From: Acerihabitans arboris
GTDB lineage: Bacteria; Pseudomonadota; Gammaproteobacteria; Enterobacterales; Enterobacteriaceae
Direction: 5' to 3'
NCBI RefSeq assembly: GCF_010131535.1
Contig: NZ_WUBS01000014.1
Coordinates: 133,216-197,215 of the forward strand
Length of the DNA stretch: 64,000 bases
The notes beneath the pieces are model-generated. The model made no database searches and was not told the DNA's origin. It worked only from the letters and a program-made list of their open reading frames with translations. The position numbers were made by a program, and so were the translations under genes. Shown here one piece after another: positions 51,965 through 62,015 of this stretch (the first letter of the stretch is position 1; each line of letters opens with the position of its first letter).

Positions 51965-53338
51965 ATGGCACTTTGGGGTGGACGGTTCAGCCAGGCGGCG
52001 GATCGGCGGTTCAAATCATTCAACGACTCGCTGCGCTTTGATTACCGGCTGGCGGAGCAGGATATTATCGGCTCGGTGGCCTGGTCTAAAGCGCTGGTCA
52101 CCGTCGGCGTGCTGACGGTGGAGGAACAGCTGCGTCTGGAAGAGGCCCTGTCTTTTCTCCTGGAGGAGGTCGGCGCCGCGCCTGAATCCATCCTGGCCAG
52201 CGATGCCGAGGATATCCATAGCTGGGTCGAGCAACGCCTGATTGAGAAAGTCGGCGACCTGGGTAAAAAACTGCATACCGGACGCAGTCGCAACGATCAG
52301 GTGGCCACCGATCTCAAGCTATGGTGCAAGATGCAGCTGTCCGAACTGCTAAGCGCCGTGCGGCAGTTGCAAATCGCGCTGGTCGTCACCGCCGTGGCCA
52401 ACCAGGACGCGGTCATGCCGGGATATACCCATTTACAGCGTGCCCAGCCGGTGACCTTTGCCCATTGGTGCCTGGCCTATGTCGAAATGCTGGCGCGCGA
52501 CGAAAGCCGCCTGCAGGATACCCTGAAACGTCTTGATGTCAGTCCGTTAGGCTGCGGAGCGCTGGCCGGCACCGCTTACCCCATCGATCGCGACCAACTG
52601 GCCGGCTGGCTTGGTTTTGCCACCGCGACCCGCAACAGCCTGGATAGCGTGTCCGATCGCGACCATGTGCTGGAACTGCTGTCCAATGCCGCCATCAGCA
52701 TGGTCCACCTCTCGCGTTTTGCCGAAGACCTGATTTTGTTCAACAGCGGTGAGGCGGCGTTTATCGAATTGTCCGATCGGGTCACCTCCGGCTCGTCCCT
52801 GATGCCGCAAAAGAAAAACCCTGATGCGCTTGAGCTTATCCGCGGCAAGTGCGGCCGGGTTCAGGGCGCGCTCACCGGCATGATGGTGACGCTGAAAGGC
52901 CTGCCGCTGGCGTATAACAAGGATATGCAGGAAGACAAGGAGGGCCTGTTCGACGCGCTTGATACCTGGCTGGATTGCCTGCATATGGCCGCGCTGGTGC
53001 TGGAAGGGCTGCAGGTGAAGCGTGCGCGTTGCCGCGAGGCTGCGCAGCAGGGCTACGCCAATGCCACCGAACTGGCCGATTATCTGGTCGCCAGGGGCAT
53101 CCCGTTCCGCGAGGCGCATCATATCGTCGGCGAGGCGGTCGTCGAGGCCATCCGCCAGGGCAAAGCCCTGGAAGCGCTGGAACTGGCTGAGCTGCAGGCG
53201 TTCAGCCCGGTCATTGGCGATGATGTTTATCCGGCCCTGTCGCTGCAATCCTGCCTGGACAAACGCTCGGCAAAAGGCGGCGTTTCGCCGCAGCAGGTGG
53301 CGCTAGCCACTGCCGAGGCGAAAAACCGGTTGGCATAA
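51965..53338 (+). CDS. argH: Argininosuccinate lyase
   Basis: Splits argininosuccinate to arginine and fumarate, last step of the pathway. 457 residues, as in E. coli. Fumarase/aspartase-superfamily motifs: '[21 protein letters not shown]', '[17 protein letters not shown]', '[18 protein letters not shown]' (catalytic His), and the mobile loop '[23 protein letters not shown]' (catalytic Ser). ACGGAG precedes the ATG. It ends 3 bp from the converging peroxiredoxin gene with no terminator visible. Confidence 0.98.
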   Translation: MALWGGRFSQAADRRFKSFNDSLRFDYRLAEQDIIGSVAWSKALVTVGVLTVEEQLRLEEALSFLLEEVGAAPESILASDAEDIHSWVEQRLIEKVGDLGKKLHTGRSRNDQVATDLKLWCKMQLSELLSAVRQLQIALVVTAVANQDAVMPGYTHLQRAQPVTFAHWCLAYVEMLARDESRLQDTLKRLDVSPLGCGALAGTAYPIDRDQLAGWLGFATATRNSLDSVSDRDHVLELLSNAAISMVHLSRFAEDLILFNSGEAAFIELSDRVTSGSSLMPQKKNPDALELIRGKCGRVQGALTGMMVTLKGLPLAYNKDMQEDKEGLFDALDTWLDCLHMAALVLEGLQVKRARCREAAQQGYANATELADYLVARGIPFREAHHIVGEAVVEAIRQGKALEALELAELQAFSPVIGDDVYPALSLQSCLDKRSAKGGVSPQQVALATAEAKNRLA

Positions 53339-53341
53339 ATA

Positions 53342-54079
53342 TCAGGCGGGTTGCAGTAAAAACGCTTCCAGCTCCTCGCTGCCGCCGATATGGCGCCCGC
53401 CGATAAATACCTGCGGCACGGTGGAGCGGCCGGTTACCGCGCGCAGGCTGACGGTGGTGGCATCTTTACCCAGCGAGATTTCCTCATACTGGATACCGCT
53501 GTCGCGCAGCATCTGCTTGGCTTTGGCGCAGAACGGACAGCCAGGTTTGGTAAACAGCGAGACGGATTCCTGCACTTTGCATTCCGGCGCCAGGTAACAC
53601 AGCATGGTGTCGGCGTCGGAAACTTCGAACGGGTCGCCCGGTTTGTTCGGTTCCACAAACATTTTTTCCACTACGCCGTCGCGTACCAGCATCGAATAAC
53701 GCCATGAGCGCGGGCCGAATCCCAACTCGGCTTTTTCCACCAACATGCCCATGCCTTTGGTAAATTCACCATTGCCATCGGGGATAAAGGTAATATGCCC
53801 GGCGTTTTGATCGGCCTGCCAGGCGTTCATGACAAACGTATCGTTAACCGAAACACAGACGATGCTGTCCACGCCATGTTTGTGGAATAAGCCGGCCAGC
53901 TCATTGTAGCGCGGCAGATGGCTGGAGGAACAGGTTGGCGTAAAGGCGCCAGGGAGGGAGAATACGATGACCGTTTTATTCTTGAACAGTTCGTCGGAAG
54001 AAATATCAACCCAGTTATCATCCTTACGGGTGTGGAAGGTAACCGATGGGACTTTCTTGCCTTCATGACTACTAAACAT
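53342..54079 (-). CDS. Peroxiredoxin-glutaredoxin fusion (Prx5/Grx hybrid)
   Basis: 245 residues from the ATG at 54079 ([15 protein letters not shown]), AAGGGG 7 bases upstream. The N-terminal Prx5-type domain (1-~160) has the peroxidatic Cys in '[16 protein letters not shown]' and '[22 protein letters not shown]' (split). The C-terminal glutaredoxin (~170-245) has the active site '[14 protein letters not shown]' (CPFC), the cis-Pro '[19 protein letters not shown]', and so recycles the peroxidase with glutathione. Family members reduce H2O2 and alkyl peroxides. It is divergent from oxyR, which suggests OxyR control. E. coli K-12 lacks it and has oxyS at this place. Confidence 0.93.
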   Translation of the reverse strand: MFSSHEGKKVPSVTFHTRKDDNWVDISSDELFKNKTVIVFSLPGAFTPTCSSSHLPRYNELAGLFHKHGVDSIVCVSVNDTFVMNAWQADQNAGHITFIPDGNGEFTKGMGMLVEKAELGFGPRSWRYSMLVRDGVVEKMFVEPNKPGDPFEVSDADTMLCYLAPECKVQESVSLFTKPGCPFCAKAKQMLRDSGIQYEEISLGKDATTVSLRAVTGRSTVPQVFIGGRHIGGSEELEAFLLQPA

Positions 54080-54227
54080 TGGCGAACCCCTTAACAGAAA
54101 AAGAAAAATGACTTTCACAGCTTGTCATACAGCTCGGGGGTTATTATTAAGATTAACTATTGATAGGGATAATCGTTGATTGCTATCCTATCTATCGACG
54201 CGAACTATCGCGGCACGGAGGATTTTA
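54080..54227. promoter_or_regulatory. Divergent promoter region of the peroxiredoxin gene and oxyR
   Basis: 148 bp between start codons. Around 54155-54200 there are several ATAG and CTAT tetranucleotides, the elements of OxyR sites (ATAG-N7-CTAT repeats), but I could not align a full four-element site. No OxyS-like RNA gene is recognisable. Confidence 0.3.
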
Positions 54228-55145
54228 ATGAATATTCGCGATCTTGAGTATTTGGTGGCCCTGGCCGAGCACCGTCATTTCCGACGGGCGGCCGATGCCA
54301 GTCATGTTAGCCAGCCCACCCTGAGCGGCCAGATTCGCAAGCTGGAAGATGAACTTGGCGTGATGTTGCTGGAGCGCACCAGCCGTAAGGTACTGTTCAC
54401 CCAGGCCGGCCTGCTGCTGGTGGATCAGGCCCGCACGGTCCTGCGCGAAGTGAAAATATTGCGTGAGATGGCCAGCCAGCAAGGGGAATCCATGTCCGGC
54501 CCCCTGCATATCGGCCTGATCCCAACCGTCGGCCCCTATCTGTTGCCGCATATCATCCCCACGCTGCATGAGACCTACCCTAAGCTGGAGATGTACCTGC
54601 ATGAGGCCCAGACCAGTCAGCTGCTGCTGCAGCTGGACAGCGGTAAACTCGATTGCGCCATACTGGCACTGGTTAAAGAGAGCGAAGCTTTTATCGAAAT
54701 CCCCTTATTCGATGAACCGATGCAGCTTGCGGTGTATGCCGACCACCCCTGGGCGGACCGGGAACGGGTGCCGATGTCGGATTTATCCGGGGAGAAGCTG
54801 CTGATGCTGGAAGACGGCCATTGCCTGCGCGATCAGGCGTTGGGCTTCTGCTTCCAGGCCGGTGCCGATGAGGATACCCATTTTCGCGCCACCAGTCTGG
54901 AAACCCTGCGCAACATGGTGGCGGCCGGCAGCGGCATTACCTTGCTGCCCGCCCTGGCGGTGCCCAATGAGCGTAAGCGTGACGGCGTCTGTTATATGAA
55001 ATGCTATAAACCCGAGCCAAAACGCACCGTGGCGCTGGTCTACCGGCCCGGCTCCCCGCTGCGCGCCCGCTATGAGCAGTTGGCCGAGTCGATACGTACC
55101 CATATGCAGGCGTATATGGGTACCGATTTAAAAGAGGCGGTTTAA
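54228..55145 (+). CDS. oxyR: Hydrogen peroxide sensor/activator OxyR (LysR family)
   Basis: Thiol-switch regulator of peroxide defence genes. 305 residues from the ATG at 54228 (ACGGAGG before it), as in E. coli. LysR HTH at 1-~60 ('[39 protein letters not shown]', in parts). The redox cysteines are intact: '[19 protein letters not shown]', corresponding to Cys199 and Cys208. The frame from 54180 is an artefact. Its last 18 bp overlap the end of converging sthA. Confidence 0.98.
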   Translation: MNIRDLEYLVALAEHRHFRRAADASHVSQPTLSGQIRKLEDELGVMLLERTSRKVLFTQAGLLLVDQARTVLREVKILREMASQQGESMSGPLHIGLIPTVGPYLLPHIIPTLHETYPKLEMYLHEAQTSQLLLQLDSGKLDCAILALVKESEAFIEIPLFDEPMQLAVYADHPWADRERVPMSDLSGEKLLMLEDGHCLRDQALGFCFQAGADEDTHFRATSLETLRNMVAAGSGITLLPALAVPNERKRDGVCYMKCYKPEPKRTVALVYRPGSPLRARYEQLAESIRTHMQAYMGTDLKEAV

Positions 55146-56528
55146 GCCGTTCAGCGCCGCCACCCGAAAGGCTTCCGCCATGGTGGGATAGTTGAAGGTG
55201 GTATTGACGAAATAATCGATGGTATTGCCTTCGCCTTTTTGTTCCATGATGGCCTGGCCGATATGGATGATCTCCGCGGCGCGCTCGCCAAAGCAGTGGA
55301 TACCCAATATCTGCCGGGTATCACGATGGAACAGGATTTTCAGGCTGCCGACATTCATGCCGACAATCTGCGCGCGCGCCAGATGCTTGAACTGCGCGCG
55401 TCCCACTTCGTAAGGCACTTTCAGCAGCGTTAATTCCTGTTCGGTTTTACCCACCGAGCTGATTTCAGGAATGGTGTAAATGCCGGTGGGAATATTTTCA
55501 ATCAGCTGTACATTGGCCTGGCCTTTGATAATCACCTGCGCGGCGATACGTCCCTGGTCGTAGGCGGCCGAGGCCAGGCTTGGATAGCCGATGACATCGC
55601 CCACCGCGTAGATATGCGTCAGGGCGGTCTGGTACATGCTGTTGACTTTAATCAGTCCCCGGCTGTCCGCCTCCAGCCCCACGTTGCCCAGCGACAGCGA
55701 ATCGGTATTGCCGGTGCGCCCATTGGCATACAGCAGGCAGTCCGCGCGCATCCTTTTGCCGGAACGGAAGTGGACTTCCACACCATTCTCTGTGCCTTCG
55801 ATCTTTTCATACTCTTCGTTATGGCGGATAACCACGCCGTTTTCCCAAAAATGGTATGACAGCGCGTCCGACATTTCCTGGTCAAGAAACGCCAACAGCC
55901 TGTCGCGCGTATTGATCAGGTCCACTTTAACGTTCATGCCGCGGAAGATTGACGCATATTCACAGCCAATCACGCCGGCGCCATAAATAATCACATGCTG
56001 GGGATCATGTTTTAAATCCAGGATGGAATCACTGTCATAAATGCGCGGATGGGTAAAATCGACATCACTCGGGTGATAGGGACGGGAACCGCAGGCGATC
56101 ACGATATGCGCCGCGCTGAAATGTTCGACGGTATTATCCGGATACTGAACCTTGACGGTATGGGCATCAACAAAAGTGGCGTCGCCGGTAATAATCCGGC
56201 ACTGGTTACGCTCATAAAACCCCTGGCGCATCCGGATCTGCTGTTTTATCACGCTATCGGCGTGATGCAGGATATCGGCGAAGCTGGCACGCGGCAGATG
56301 CTGATTACCGTTATATAACGGGTTCTGGTTGAACTCGATAATCCGGCTGACCGCCTGGCGCAATGCCTTGGAGGGAATGGTGCCCCAATGGGTACAGCCG
56401 CCGCCGACGCTGTTATAGCGTTCGATAACCGCGACGCGGGCGCCCTGCTTTGTCAGGCCCATGGCGGCGCCTTCTCCGCCTGGGCCGGAACCTATAATAA
56501 TGGCATCGTAATCGTACTGTGGTTGCAT
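55128..56528 (-). CDS. sthA: Soluble pyridine nucleotide transhydrogenase
   Basis: Cytosolic flavoprotein that moves hydride between NADPH and NAD+, usually draining excess NADPH. 466 residues, as in E. coli. FAD site '[22 protein letters not shown]' (split), the family-specific '[15 protein letters not shown]' that has lost one of the two disulfide cysteines of related reductases, NAD site '[20 protein letters not shown]', and '[22 protein letters not shown]' (split). Overlaps oxyR tail to tail; divergent from fabR. Confidence 0.98.
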   Translation of the reverse strand: MQPQYDYDAIIIGSGPGGEGAAMGLTKQGARVAVIERYNSVGGGCTHWGTIPSKALRQAVSRIIEFNQNPLYNGNQHLPRASFADILHHADSVIKQQIRMRQGFYERNQCRIITGDATFVDAHTVKVQYPDNTVEHFSAAHIVIACGSRPYHPSDVDFTHPRIYDSDSILDLKHDPQHVIIYGAGVIGCEYASIFRGMNVKVDLINTRDRLLAFLDQEMSDALSYHFWENGVVIRHNEEYEKIEGTENGVEVHFRSGKRMRADCLLYANGRTGNTDSLSLGNVGLEADSRGLIKVNSMYQTALTHIYAVGDVIGYPSLASAAYDQGRIAAQVIIKGQANVQLIENIPTGIYTIPEISSVGKTEQELTLLKVPYEVGRAQFKHLARAQIVGMNVGSLKILFHRDTRQILGIHCFGERAAEIIHIGQAIMEQKGEGNTIDYFVNTTFNYPTMAEAFRVAALNGLNRLF

Positions 56529-56732
56529 ACCGGCTTAGCCTATATTTATACAAAATCACAACGTCAATGTAACATTGTAGACCGGAGATCCCAATCCTCA
56601 CCGCCTTTTTTCTTGGGTTACGGCACCCACGGCACATAGCATTACGTCAAAATTCGCAGTTTGTATCAACGCTGTTGCAACAAATTTTGATATAGTGGCA
56701 TTTTTATCGGTAATGTGGGGCAGGGCAGGACT

Positions 56733-57377
56733 ATGGGCGTCAGAGCGCAACAAAAAGAGCGGACCCGTCGTTCCCTTGTCGAAGCGGCATTCAGCCAGTT
56801 AAGCGCCGAGCGTAGTTTTGCCAGCCTGAGCCTGCGTGAAGTGGCCCGTGAAGCCGGTATTGCGCCCACCTCGTTTTATCGCCATTTTCGCGATGTCGAT
56901 GAACTGGGCCTGACCATGGTGGACGAAAGCGGCCTGATGTTGCGCCAGCTGATGCGCCAGGCTCGCCAGCGTATCGCCAAGGGCGGCAGCGTTATCCGCA
57001 CGTCGGTGGCCACCTTTATGGAGTTTATCGGCAATAATCCTAACGCCTTCCGCCTGTTGCTGCGCGAGCGTTCGGGTACGTCAGCGGCGTTTCGTGCCGC
57101 CGTCGCCCGTGAAATACAGCATTTCATCGCGGAGCTGGCCGATTATCTCGAGCTTGAAAATCACATGCCGCGCAGTTTCACCGAAGCGCAGGCCGAGGCG
57201 ATGGTCATCATCGTCTTTAACGCCGGCGCGGAAGCGTTGGATGTTGACGCCAACCAGCGCCGGCAGCTTGAAGAGCGGTTGGTCTTGCAATTGCGGATGA
57301 TTTCGAAGGGGGCGTTTTATTGGTATCGCCGGGAGCAGGAAAAGGCGACCGCCCTCACCCTTGACGAAAGCAGGTAG
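56733..57377 (+). CDS. fabR: Unsaturated fatty acid biosynthesis repressor FabR (TetR family)
   Basis: Represses fabB and fabA in response to the saturated/unsaturated acyl balance. 214 residues from the ATG at 56733 ([20 protein letters not shown]); the GTG at 56715 gives a longer version. HTH: '[30 protein letters not shown]' (split). The ligand domain is nearly identical to E. coli, ending '[18 protein letters not shown]'. Followed 5 bp later by yijD, as in E. coli. Confidence 0.97.
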   Translation: MGVRAQQKERTRRSLVEAAFSQLSAERSFASLSLREVAREAGIAPTSFYRHFRDVDELGLTMVDESGLMLRQLMRQARQRIAKGGSVIRTSVATFMEFIGNNPNAFRLLLRERSGTSAAFRAAVAREIQHFIAELADYLELENHMPRSFTEAQAEAMVIIVFNAGAEALDVDANQRRQLEERLVLQLRMISKGAFYWYRREQEKATALTLDESR

Positions 57378-57382
57378 ATAAC

Positions 57383-57754
57383 ATGACAACACAACCTTTG
57401 GGTGAAAGAGGCACGCTGCTGCTGGCGTTGATTGCCGGTTTATCTATTAACGGTTCCTTTTCGGTGCTATTCAGCGCCATCGTGCCCTTTTCCATCTTCC
57501 CGCTTATCTCGCTGGTGCTGTCGGTGTACTGCCTGCATCATCACTATCGCGATCGCGCCATGCCGGACGGGTTCCCCTCCCTGGCGGCGGCCAGTTTCCT
57601 GCTGGGCTTGTTGATGTATAGCGCCATCATCCGGGTGGAATATCCGGTTATCGGCTCTAACTTTATCCCGGCGATCCTGATGGTGGTGCTGGTCTTCTGG
57701 ATTGGGCGTAAATTAAAACGACTGCAAAGCATCGGACGAGACCAGGATTTGTAG
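57383..57754 (+). CDS. yijD: Inner-membrane protein YijD
   Basis: 123 residues (E. coli 119) with four hydrophobic segments: '[19 protein letters not shown]', '[13 protein letters not shown]', '[17 protein letters not shown]' and '[15 protein letters not shown]'. Function unknown. Second gene of the fabR-yijD operon. In E. coli trmA follows; here a 4.2-kb accessory island intervenes. Confidence 0.93.
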   Translation: MTTQPLGERGTLLLALIAGLSINGSFSVLFSAIVPFSIFPLISLVLSVYCLHHHYRDRAMPDGFPSLAAASFLLGLLMYSAIIRVEYPVIGSNFIPAILMVVLVFWIGRKLKRLQSIGRDQDL

Positions 57755-57983
57755 CGCTCGATTAAAACTGATTGAGACGATTTTGGTTATGACTAAATTA
57801 TTTGGATATAATTTCCCAGGCGACATAACAAAGTTCAATGGTTTCTAGCTATTATAATTGGTTAATACGCTTGGCAATATATTTAAGAACGGTTTATTTT
57901 ATTATGCTAGCCTATGTTGCCAGGCCTTATTTTTACTGCGGTCACCATTAATTGTTATTGTGGTTTATCCAGGGGGAATATTG

Positions 57984-58469
57984 ATGACTGATATATATGT
58001 TGATAACTCTATTGTTTACTTGGTTAACCGGTCAAACAATGCCCGATGCGAACACGGCCATAACAAAACCGGCCCCTCAGGTTTTACGCGGTCGTTTGAT
58101 CGTGCGGCCAACAGTACGACTAAGCTGGTCCAAAGTGCTTTCCCTATTTTCACGTCGTTAGTGGCTATCGCCATGTTTACCCACAGGCTTAGCGCCGTTT
58201 CAGCCCGCGGTAGCACCAAGTTGCTAAACAGCAATATGCCTGTCTGCACTACCATGGCGGCAAGCCATTTCCAAGAATTAAGTATTTTAATAGTAGGAGG
58301 CGTTACGGTCGGGTATCTGGTGGGCTGTGGTCTTGGAAAACTAAAATCTTTATTTAATAGTGAGCCAGTGACGATTATTGATAAATATTTTTATAACTAT
58401 TACTTAGGCGTATTGGTCGGCGTCTTGTTGTCTGCTTATATAACCGGTCTTGATGAAACACTGGCATAG
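57984..58469 (+). CDS. Small membrane protein of unknown function, copy 1 of 3
   Basis: 161 residues from the ATG at 57984, with AGGGGGA 6 bases before it; the frame upstream to 57858 is unsupported. A polar N-terminus (~1-50) is followed by three hydrophobic segments: 'SAFPIFTSLVAIAMFTH' (~52-70), 'LSILIVGGVTVGYLVGCGLG' (~98-118) and 'YYLGVLVGVLLSAYITGL' (~138-157). No known domain. AT-rich, unlike fabR-yijD. It has the same general plan as the frame at 59328-59837 and the broken one between them. Confidence 0.55.
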   Translation: MTDIYVDNSIVYLVNRSNNARCEHGHNKTGPSGFTRSFDRAANSTTKLVQSAFPIFTSLVAIAMFTHRLSAVSARGSTKLLNSNMPVCTTMAASHFQELSILIVGGVTVGYLVGCGLGKLKSLFNSEPVTIIDKYFYNYYLGVLVGVLLSAYITGLDETLA

Positions 58470-58749
58470 TAATAATCAATAAAATGTTGTAGCCGCATTT
58501 AGCGATGGCATACTTGGTTAAACCTGTTCAGGCAACCGATTGGATCACGCAAGACCGGGGAATTAACATCTTTTCTTCATTGACGTCGGGACCGAAATGA
58601 TTTTTTCATCGGCTTCGATATTAATATGTAAACCACCTAAAAATGGTGACAATTTATTTATGCGGGACATGTTTTTTTGTATCATCTTGTGTATGAGATT
58701 GCATTTTTCCCCAGGGTAAAACTGGGTATTCAATCAATTGGAGGTCCTT

Positions 58750-59183
58750 GTGCCGGAATCATTTATTCACCCATCCGCTGTTATACAAATTAACGCCGCG
58801 AAGTATATTGTCAGCGATGGCCCTGATCGATTATCCACATCTTACCGATTGATTTATGCGATTACGTGGGCTGTTAAAGGCTCCTTTCCCTATGTTAAAA
58901 TATTCGCTCTCGCCACATTATCTTTAACGGCTGTGATAAGCGCCATTGAGTTAACCTGGAGGCAGATATCCGCTTCAATCCAGGATGTTGTCAAGCCGCC
59001 TCCCATCACTGACCAGGAAGTCAGGGGACTGAAGGGAGAGATCATGGCGTGGGATTGTTCATCGGCGCGGCGGGCGGCTGCGCGCTGAAATTATTTGCAT
59101 TTTTTTGTGGTGTGGACACGCAAAATCCCGAGATATTATTTTTACCGTGTCGCTTTGGGCCTTTAATCAGGTGCGCTGGGTAG
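58750..59183 (+). pseudogene. Small membrane protein, copy 2 of 3, frameshifted
   Basis: From GTG 58750 (GGAGG before it) the frame encodes a polar start, a membrane segment 'YVKIFALATLSLTAVISAIEL', and 'ASIQDVVKPPPITDQEVRGL', then ends at 59088 in a non-membrane tail (SSARRAAAR). One frame over, from ~59050, the sequence reads GLFIGAAGGCALKLFAFF, a clean second membrane segment, and stays open to TAG 59181-59183. A single-base loss near 59050 explains both. The first frame aligns by eye with copy 3 ('ATIRDISSPEPVTPNEILRL'). Confidence 0.5.
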
Positions 59184-59327
59184 TGTGGCTTACACTAATT
59201 TTGTCGATATTACGTTGGACAACATAGCCACATAATATATAGCTGTGCAGCCTATTATTAAATTAATATATTGAATGGTTATTAACTAAAGTGATTAATG
59301 CTGATGTAAAATTCCCCAGGAGCCTTT

Positions 59328-59837
59328 ATGACATCTCCCTCTAGTGCTATTTCGCCTAGTACCGATTTTACGCCCTTAACTCTCGCTACTACTGGTAGTA
59401 CCGGTTGCCAGGTTGATAACCATCGAGGTATGAAGTCCACGATTATCAATTCACTTCAACGTGTGGCAAATTCCGTTCAGCCGGTGATCAGGCCTATCTG
59501 TATTGTAACGCTATCCATGGCGTCGATTGGCATAGTCGTTTTTACGAAAAATTTTATTGCCGCTACCATACGCGATATAAGTAGCCCTGAACCAGTTACA
59601 CCTAATGAAATATTGAGGTTAGAACATGCACGCAGGGACATAGGTACTGACTTAGGTACGCTTGGCGGCTTCGCCAGCGGTTTGACCATTGGCCTCGCTA
59701 TCTCATTATATAAAAAAAATGTTGCGCCTCATCTGTCTGTGGGTCTTCCGATAATTGTAAGTTCTGCTATCGGCGCGGTAACAGGAAAAATATATTCATA
59801 CTATGTAGATCATTTACCGGGTGGTGTGGATAATTGA
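59328..59837 (+). CDS. Small membrane protein of unknown function, copy 3 of 3
   Basis: 169 residues, ATG 59328 with AGGAG 6 bases before it. Ser/Thr-rich N-terminus (1-~35), then hydrophobic segments 'VIRPICIVTLSMASIGIVVF' (~52-71), 'LGTLGGFASGLTIGLAISLY' (~106-125) and 'LSVGLPIIVSSAIGAVTGKIY' (split, ~133-153). A Gly-rich transmembrane pattern of this kind is seen in some small translocated or pore-related proteins, but I recognise no family. The TTCCCCAGG preceding it recurs before copy 2 (TTCCCCAGGG), and a similar CCAGG lies before copy 1. Confidence 0.55.
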   Translation: MTSPSSAISPSTDFTPLTLATTGSTGCQVDNHRGMKSTIINSLQRVANSVQPVIRPICIVTLSMASIGIVVFTKNFIAATIRDISSPEPVTPNEILRLEHARRDIGTDLGTLGGFASGLTIGLAISLYKKNVAPHLSVGLPIIVSSAIGAVTGKIYSYYVDHLPGGVDN

Positions 59838-60385
59838 TCCCGATTTATTATCTTATGAATGTAAATATTATTTTAATGCAGGTCAAAATAAATACGCTGA
59901 TTAATATCAGCTTGCTTTGGGTCCGCTTTCTGGCGGCAATTCCGAGCCGTAACGCGACATCAACGCGGCAAGTTGTTGCTCATTGGGGGATAAAAACGGC
60001 ATTATTGCTTTTACTCCGTAAATAAATCTTGAAATGAATATTAAGACATACGCATTTGTCTCATTTGCGTCAACACCACCTTATATACCCAATATCTGCG
60101 TTTAGCCGGTCATTGGCAAAGGCAACAGAAAAATTGGCGGCATGATGCTTTTTGACGGTGGTGGCTATGGTTAAAGAGACTAGGTTAAATTTGTCGGCGA
60201 TTGAACTATCATGGCGGGAGGCGGACGGATAACAGTTCTTATGCAACGCGACATAAGATAAATGTTATCCGCCCTGGTATGCAGGTATTTATTTTTTAAT
60301 AAATGGGCGGTTTTTTTTGGTGCTTTGGCTGCCCTCAAGCGCGCGAGAAAACACAAGGCCGTCGCACTAACTTCATTTACTAACC
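59838..60385. other. Non-coding stretch with complex inverted repeats
   Basis: No supported gene (the frame 59834-60025 has no homology or ribosome site). The main content is the hairpin cluster at 60223-60318, described separately. Confidence 0.45.
60223..60318 (+). ncRNA. Alternative-hairpin structure ending in a terminator (possible attenuator or small RNA)
   Basis: Arm A (60223-60243) and arm B (60252-60274) form a long imperfect hairpin (GG[A/G]CGGATAACA ... CTTATG). The end of arm B, CCGCCC (60269-60274), can instead pair with GGGCGG (60305-60310), which is followed by eight T. Between them lies a small ATTTATT/AATAAAT hairpin. The two long pairings exclude each other, as in attenuators. 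No plus-strand gene follows, so a small RNA or relic is equally possible. No promoter was found. Confidence 0.35.
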
Positions 60386-61731
60386 TTAATTAAACTGAAT
60401 AACTTTAAATCTGGGTACCAGTGTTTTCATTAACGCCCAGGCAATCAGATAGGCTAACCCGCAAAATACGAACATAATGCCGTAACCCACGTCAATTTGT
60501 CCCAGCGCCTGGTAATGGTCGAACAGCGCGCCGGCAACCTTGGTCACGGCCACACCGCCGAATCCACCCGACATGGCGCCAATACCTATTACCGAAGCAA
60601 CGGCTTCGTTAGGAAACATATCGGATACAGTGGTGAATAAATTAGCTGACCATGCCTGATGGGCGGAAGCGGCAATGCCAATCAGAATAACCGGCATCCA
60701 GAATCCCGCGTGTCCCAATGGCTGGGCAAAGATGACGGCCAACGGGAATATGGCAATAAAAAGCATGGCTCGCATCCGTGCAATATAAGGATTAAGCCCT
60801 GTTTTCATAAACATCGCCGGAAGCCAGCCTCCGCCAATACTGCCCACCATGGTCATACAGTAAATGGTGGCGATAGGTAGCATCAACTGCGTATCGCTCA
60901 TCTTGTATTGCGCGGACAGATAGGCCGGCAGCCAGAACATAAAAAACCACCAAACCCCATCGGTCAAAAATTTACCGATAGCGAATGCCCAGGTCTGGCG
61001 ATAGGCTAATAAGCTGAACCAGGATATTTTTTCATGTTCGTGCTCCCGATTTTGTTGTGAATCAACATCCTCGGAAATGTGATTATATTCATCTTGGTTT
61101 AAGTTACCTTTCGCAAACAGTTTTGATGGTAAATCGAACAGTCTTTTCCAAATGAATAAAACAATAAAGCCAATAACACCTACAATGGCAAAGGTTGACT
61201 GGCGGCCATCCATGGAACGATTAACGGCGCCAGGATAGCACCTACATTGGCCCCCGAGCTAAATATCCCGGTGGCAAATGAACGTTCTTTTTTAGGGAAC
61301 CATTCAGCTGTGGCTTTAATCGCACAAGGAAAGTTTCCCGACTCCCCCAATCCTAACACCAGTCGAGCAAACATAAATCCGGCTATCGATATGGGCACCG
61401 TGATACTTAACGATGACAGCATAGCGGATATCCCGCCACCTATCTGCGCCACCAAGGCGTGCAATATCGCCCCAAGGGACCAGATGCCTAACACTCGGGC
61501 ATATCCCTTTTTGGTTTCGGTAAAATCAACAAACCGTCCGGCAAAAATCATCCCAATAGCATAAGTAAACTGAAAAACTGCTGCTATATTTGCATAATCG
61601 CTGTTACTCCAGCTGAACTCTTTGGCTAATGATGGTTGTAGCAAACTCAATACCTGCCGGCCGAGGTAATTGATAGTAGTACCTAAAAAGAGCAATACGC
61701 ATATAACCCATCGATAATTGGTCCGAGCCAT
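60386..61731 (-). pseudogene. Frameshifted MFS transporter (hexuronate/anion symporter type)
   Basis: Two overlapping frames make one former ~440-residue transporter of the ACS (anion:cation symporter; ExuT-like) group. The N-terminal half, 61731 to 61180, has 'VICVLLFLGTTINYLGRQVLSLLQP' (split; relatives have NYLDRQ, so the Asp is lost) and 'RLVLGLGESGNFPCAIKATAEWFP' (split). The C-terminal half, 61213 to 60386, begins in another frame with 'RQSTFAIVGVIGF' and holds the remaining helices. The junction near 61190-61215 (IVPWMAA... versus GRQSTFA) shows an indel of bases. It was probably a sugar-acid importer; substrate unknown. Confidence 0.8.
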
Positions 61732-62015
61732 TATTCACCATATTTTAAAAAACAAAACACATTTTTATTTTATGTGGAGGCGTATTTTTAATTTACTTGA
61801 AAATTTTGATATGATGCTCGTCACATATTGATCATGCCGAAAAAAATCTTTCAAGACAGGAATGGGCAAGGCAATGAGACAGTCAACGGCGACGTAAAAG
61901 CGCAGCGATCACCGCTGAGCGAGATGACGGCATATGAAGGGTGACAGGCTGCGGAAATGAATCATCTTCGGGTCGTTGGCTGGAGGAGGATATTGTCTCG
62001 ACGCAGGCGCGGCGA
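61732..62015. other. Intergenic region between the transporter remnant and trmA
   Basis: No gene is supported. The left part is AT-rich and would hold the promoter of the broken transporter; the right part is the untranslated end of trmA. No clear terminator was seen for trmA. Confidence 0.4.

Noticed and set aside
59834-60025. 63-codon frame after the third small membrane-protein gene
   Set aside because: No ribosome site, mixed composition and no similarity to its neighbours.
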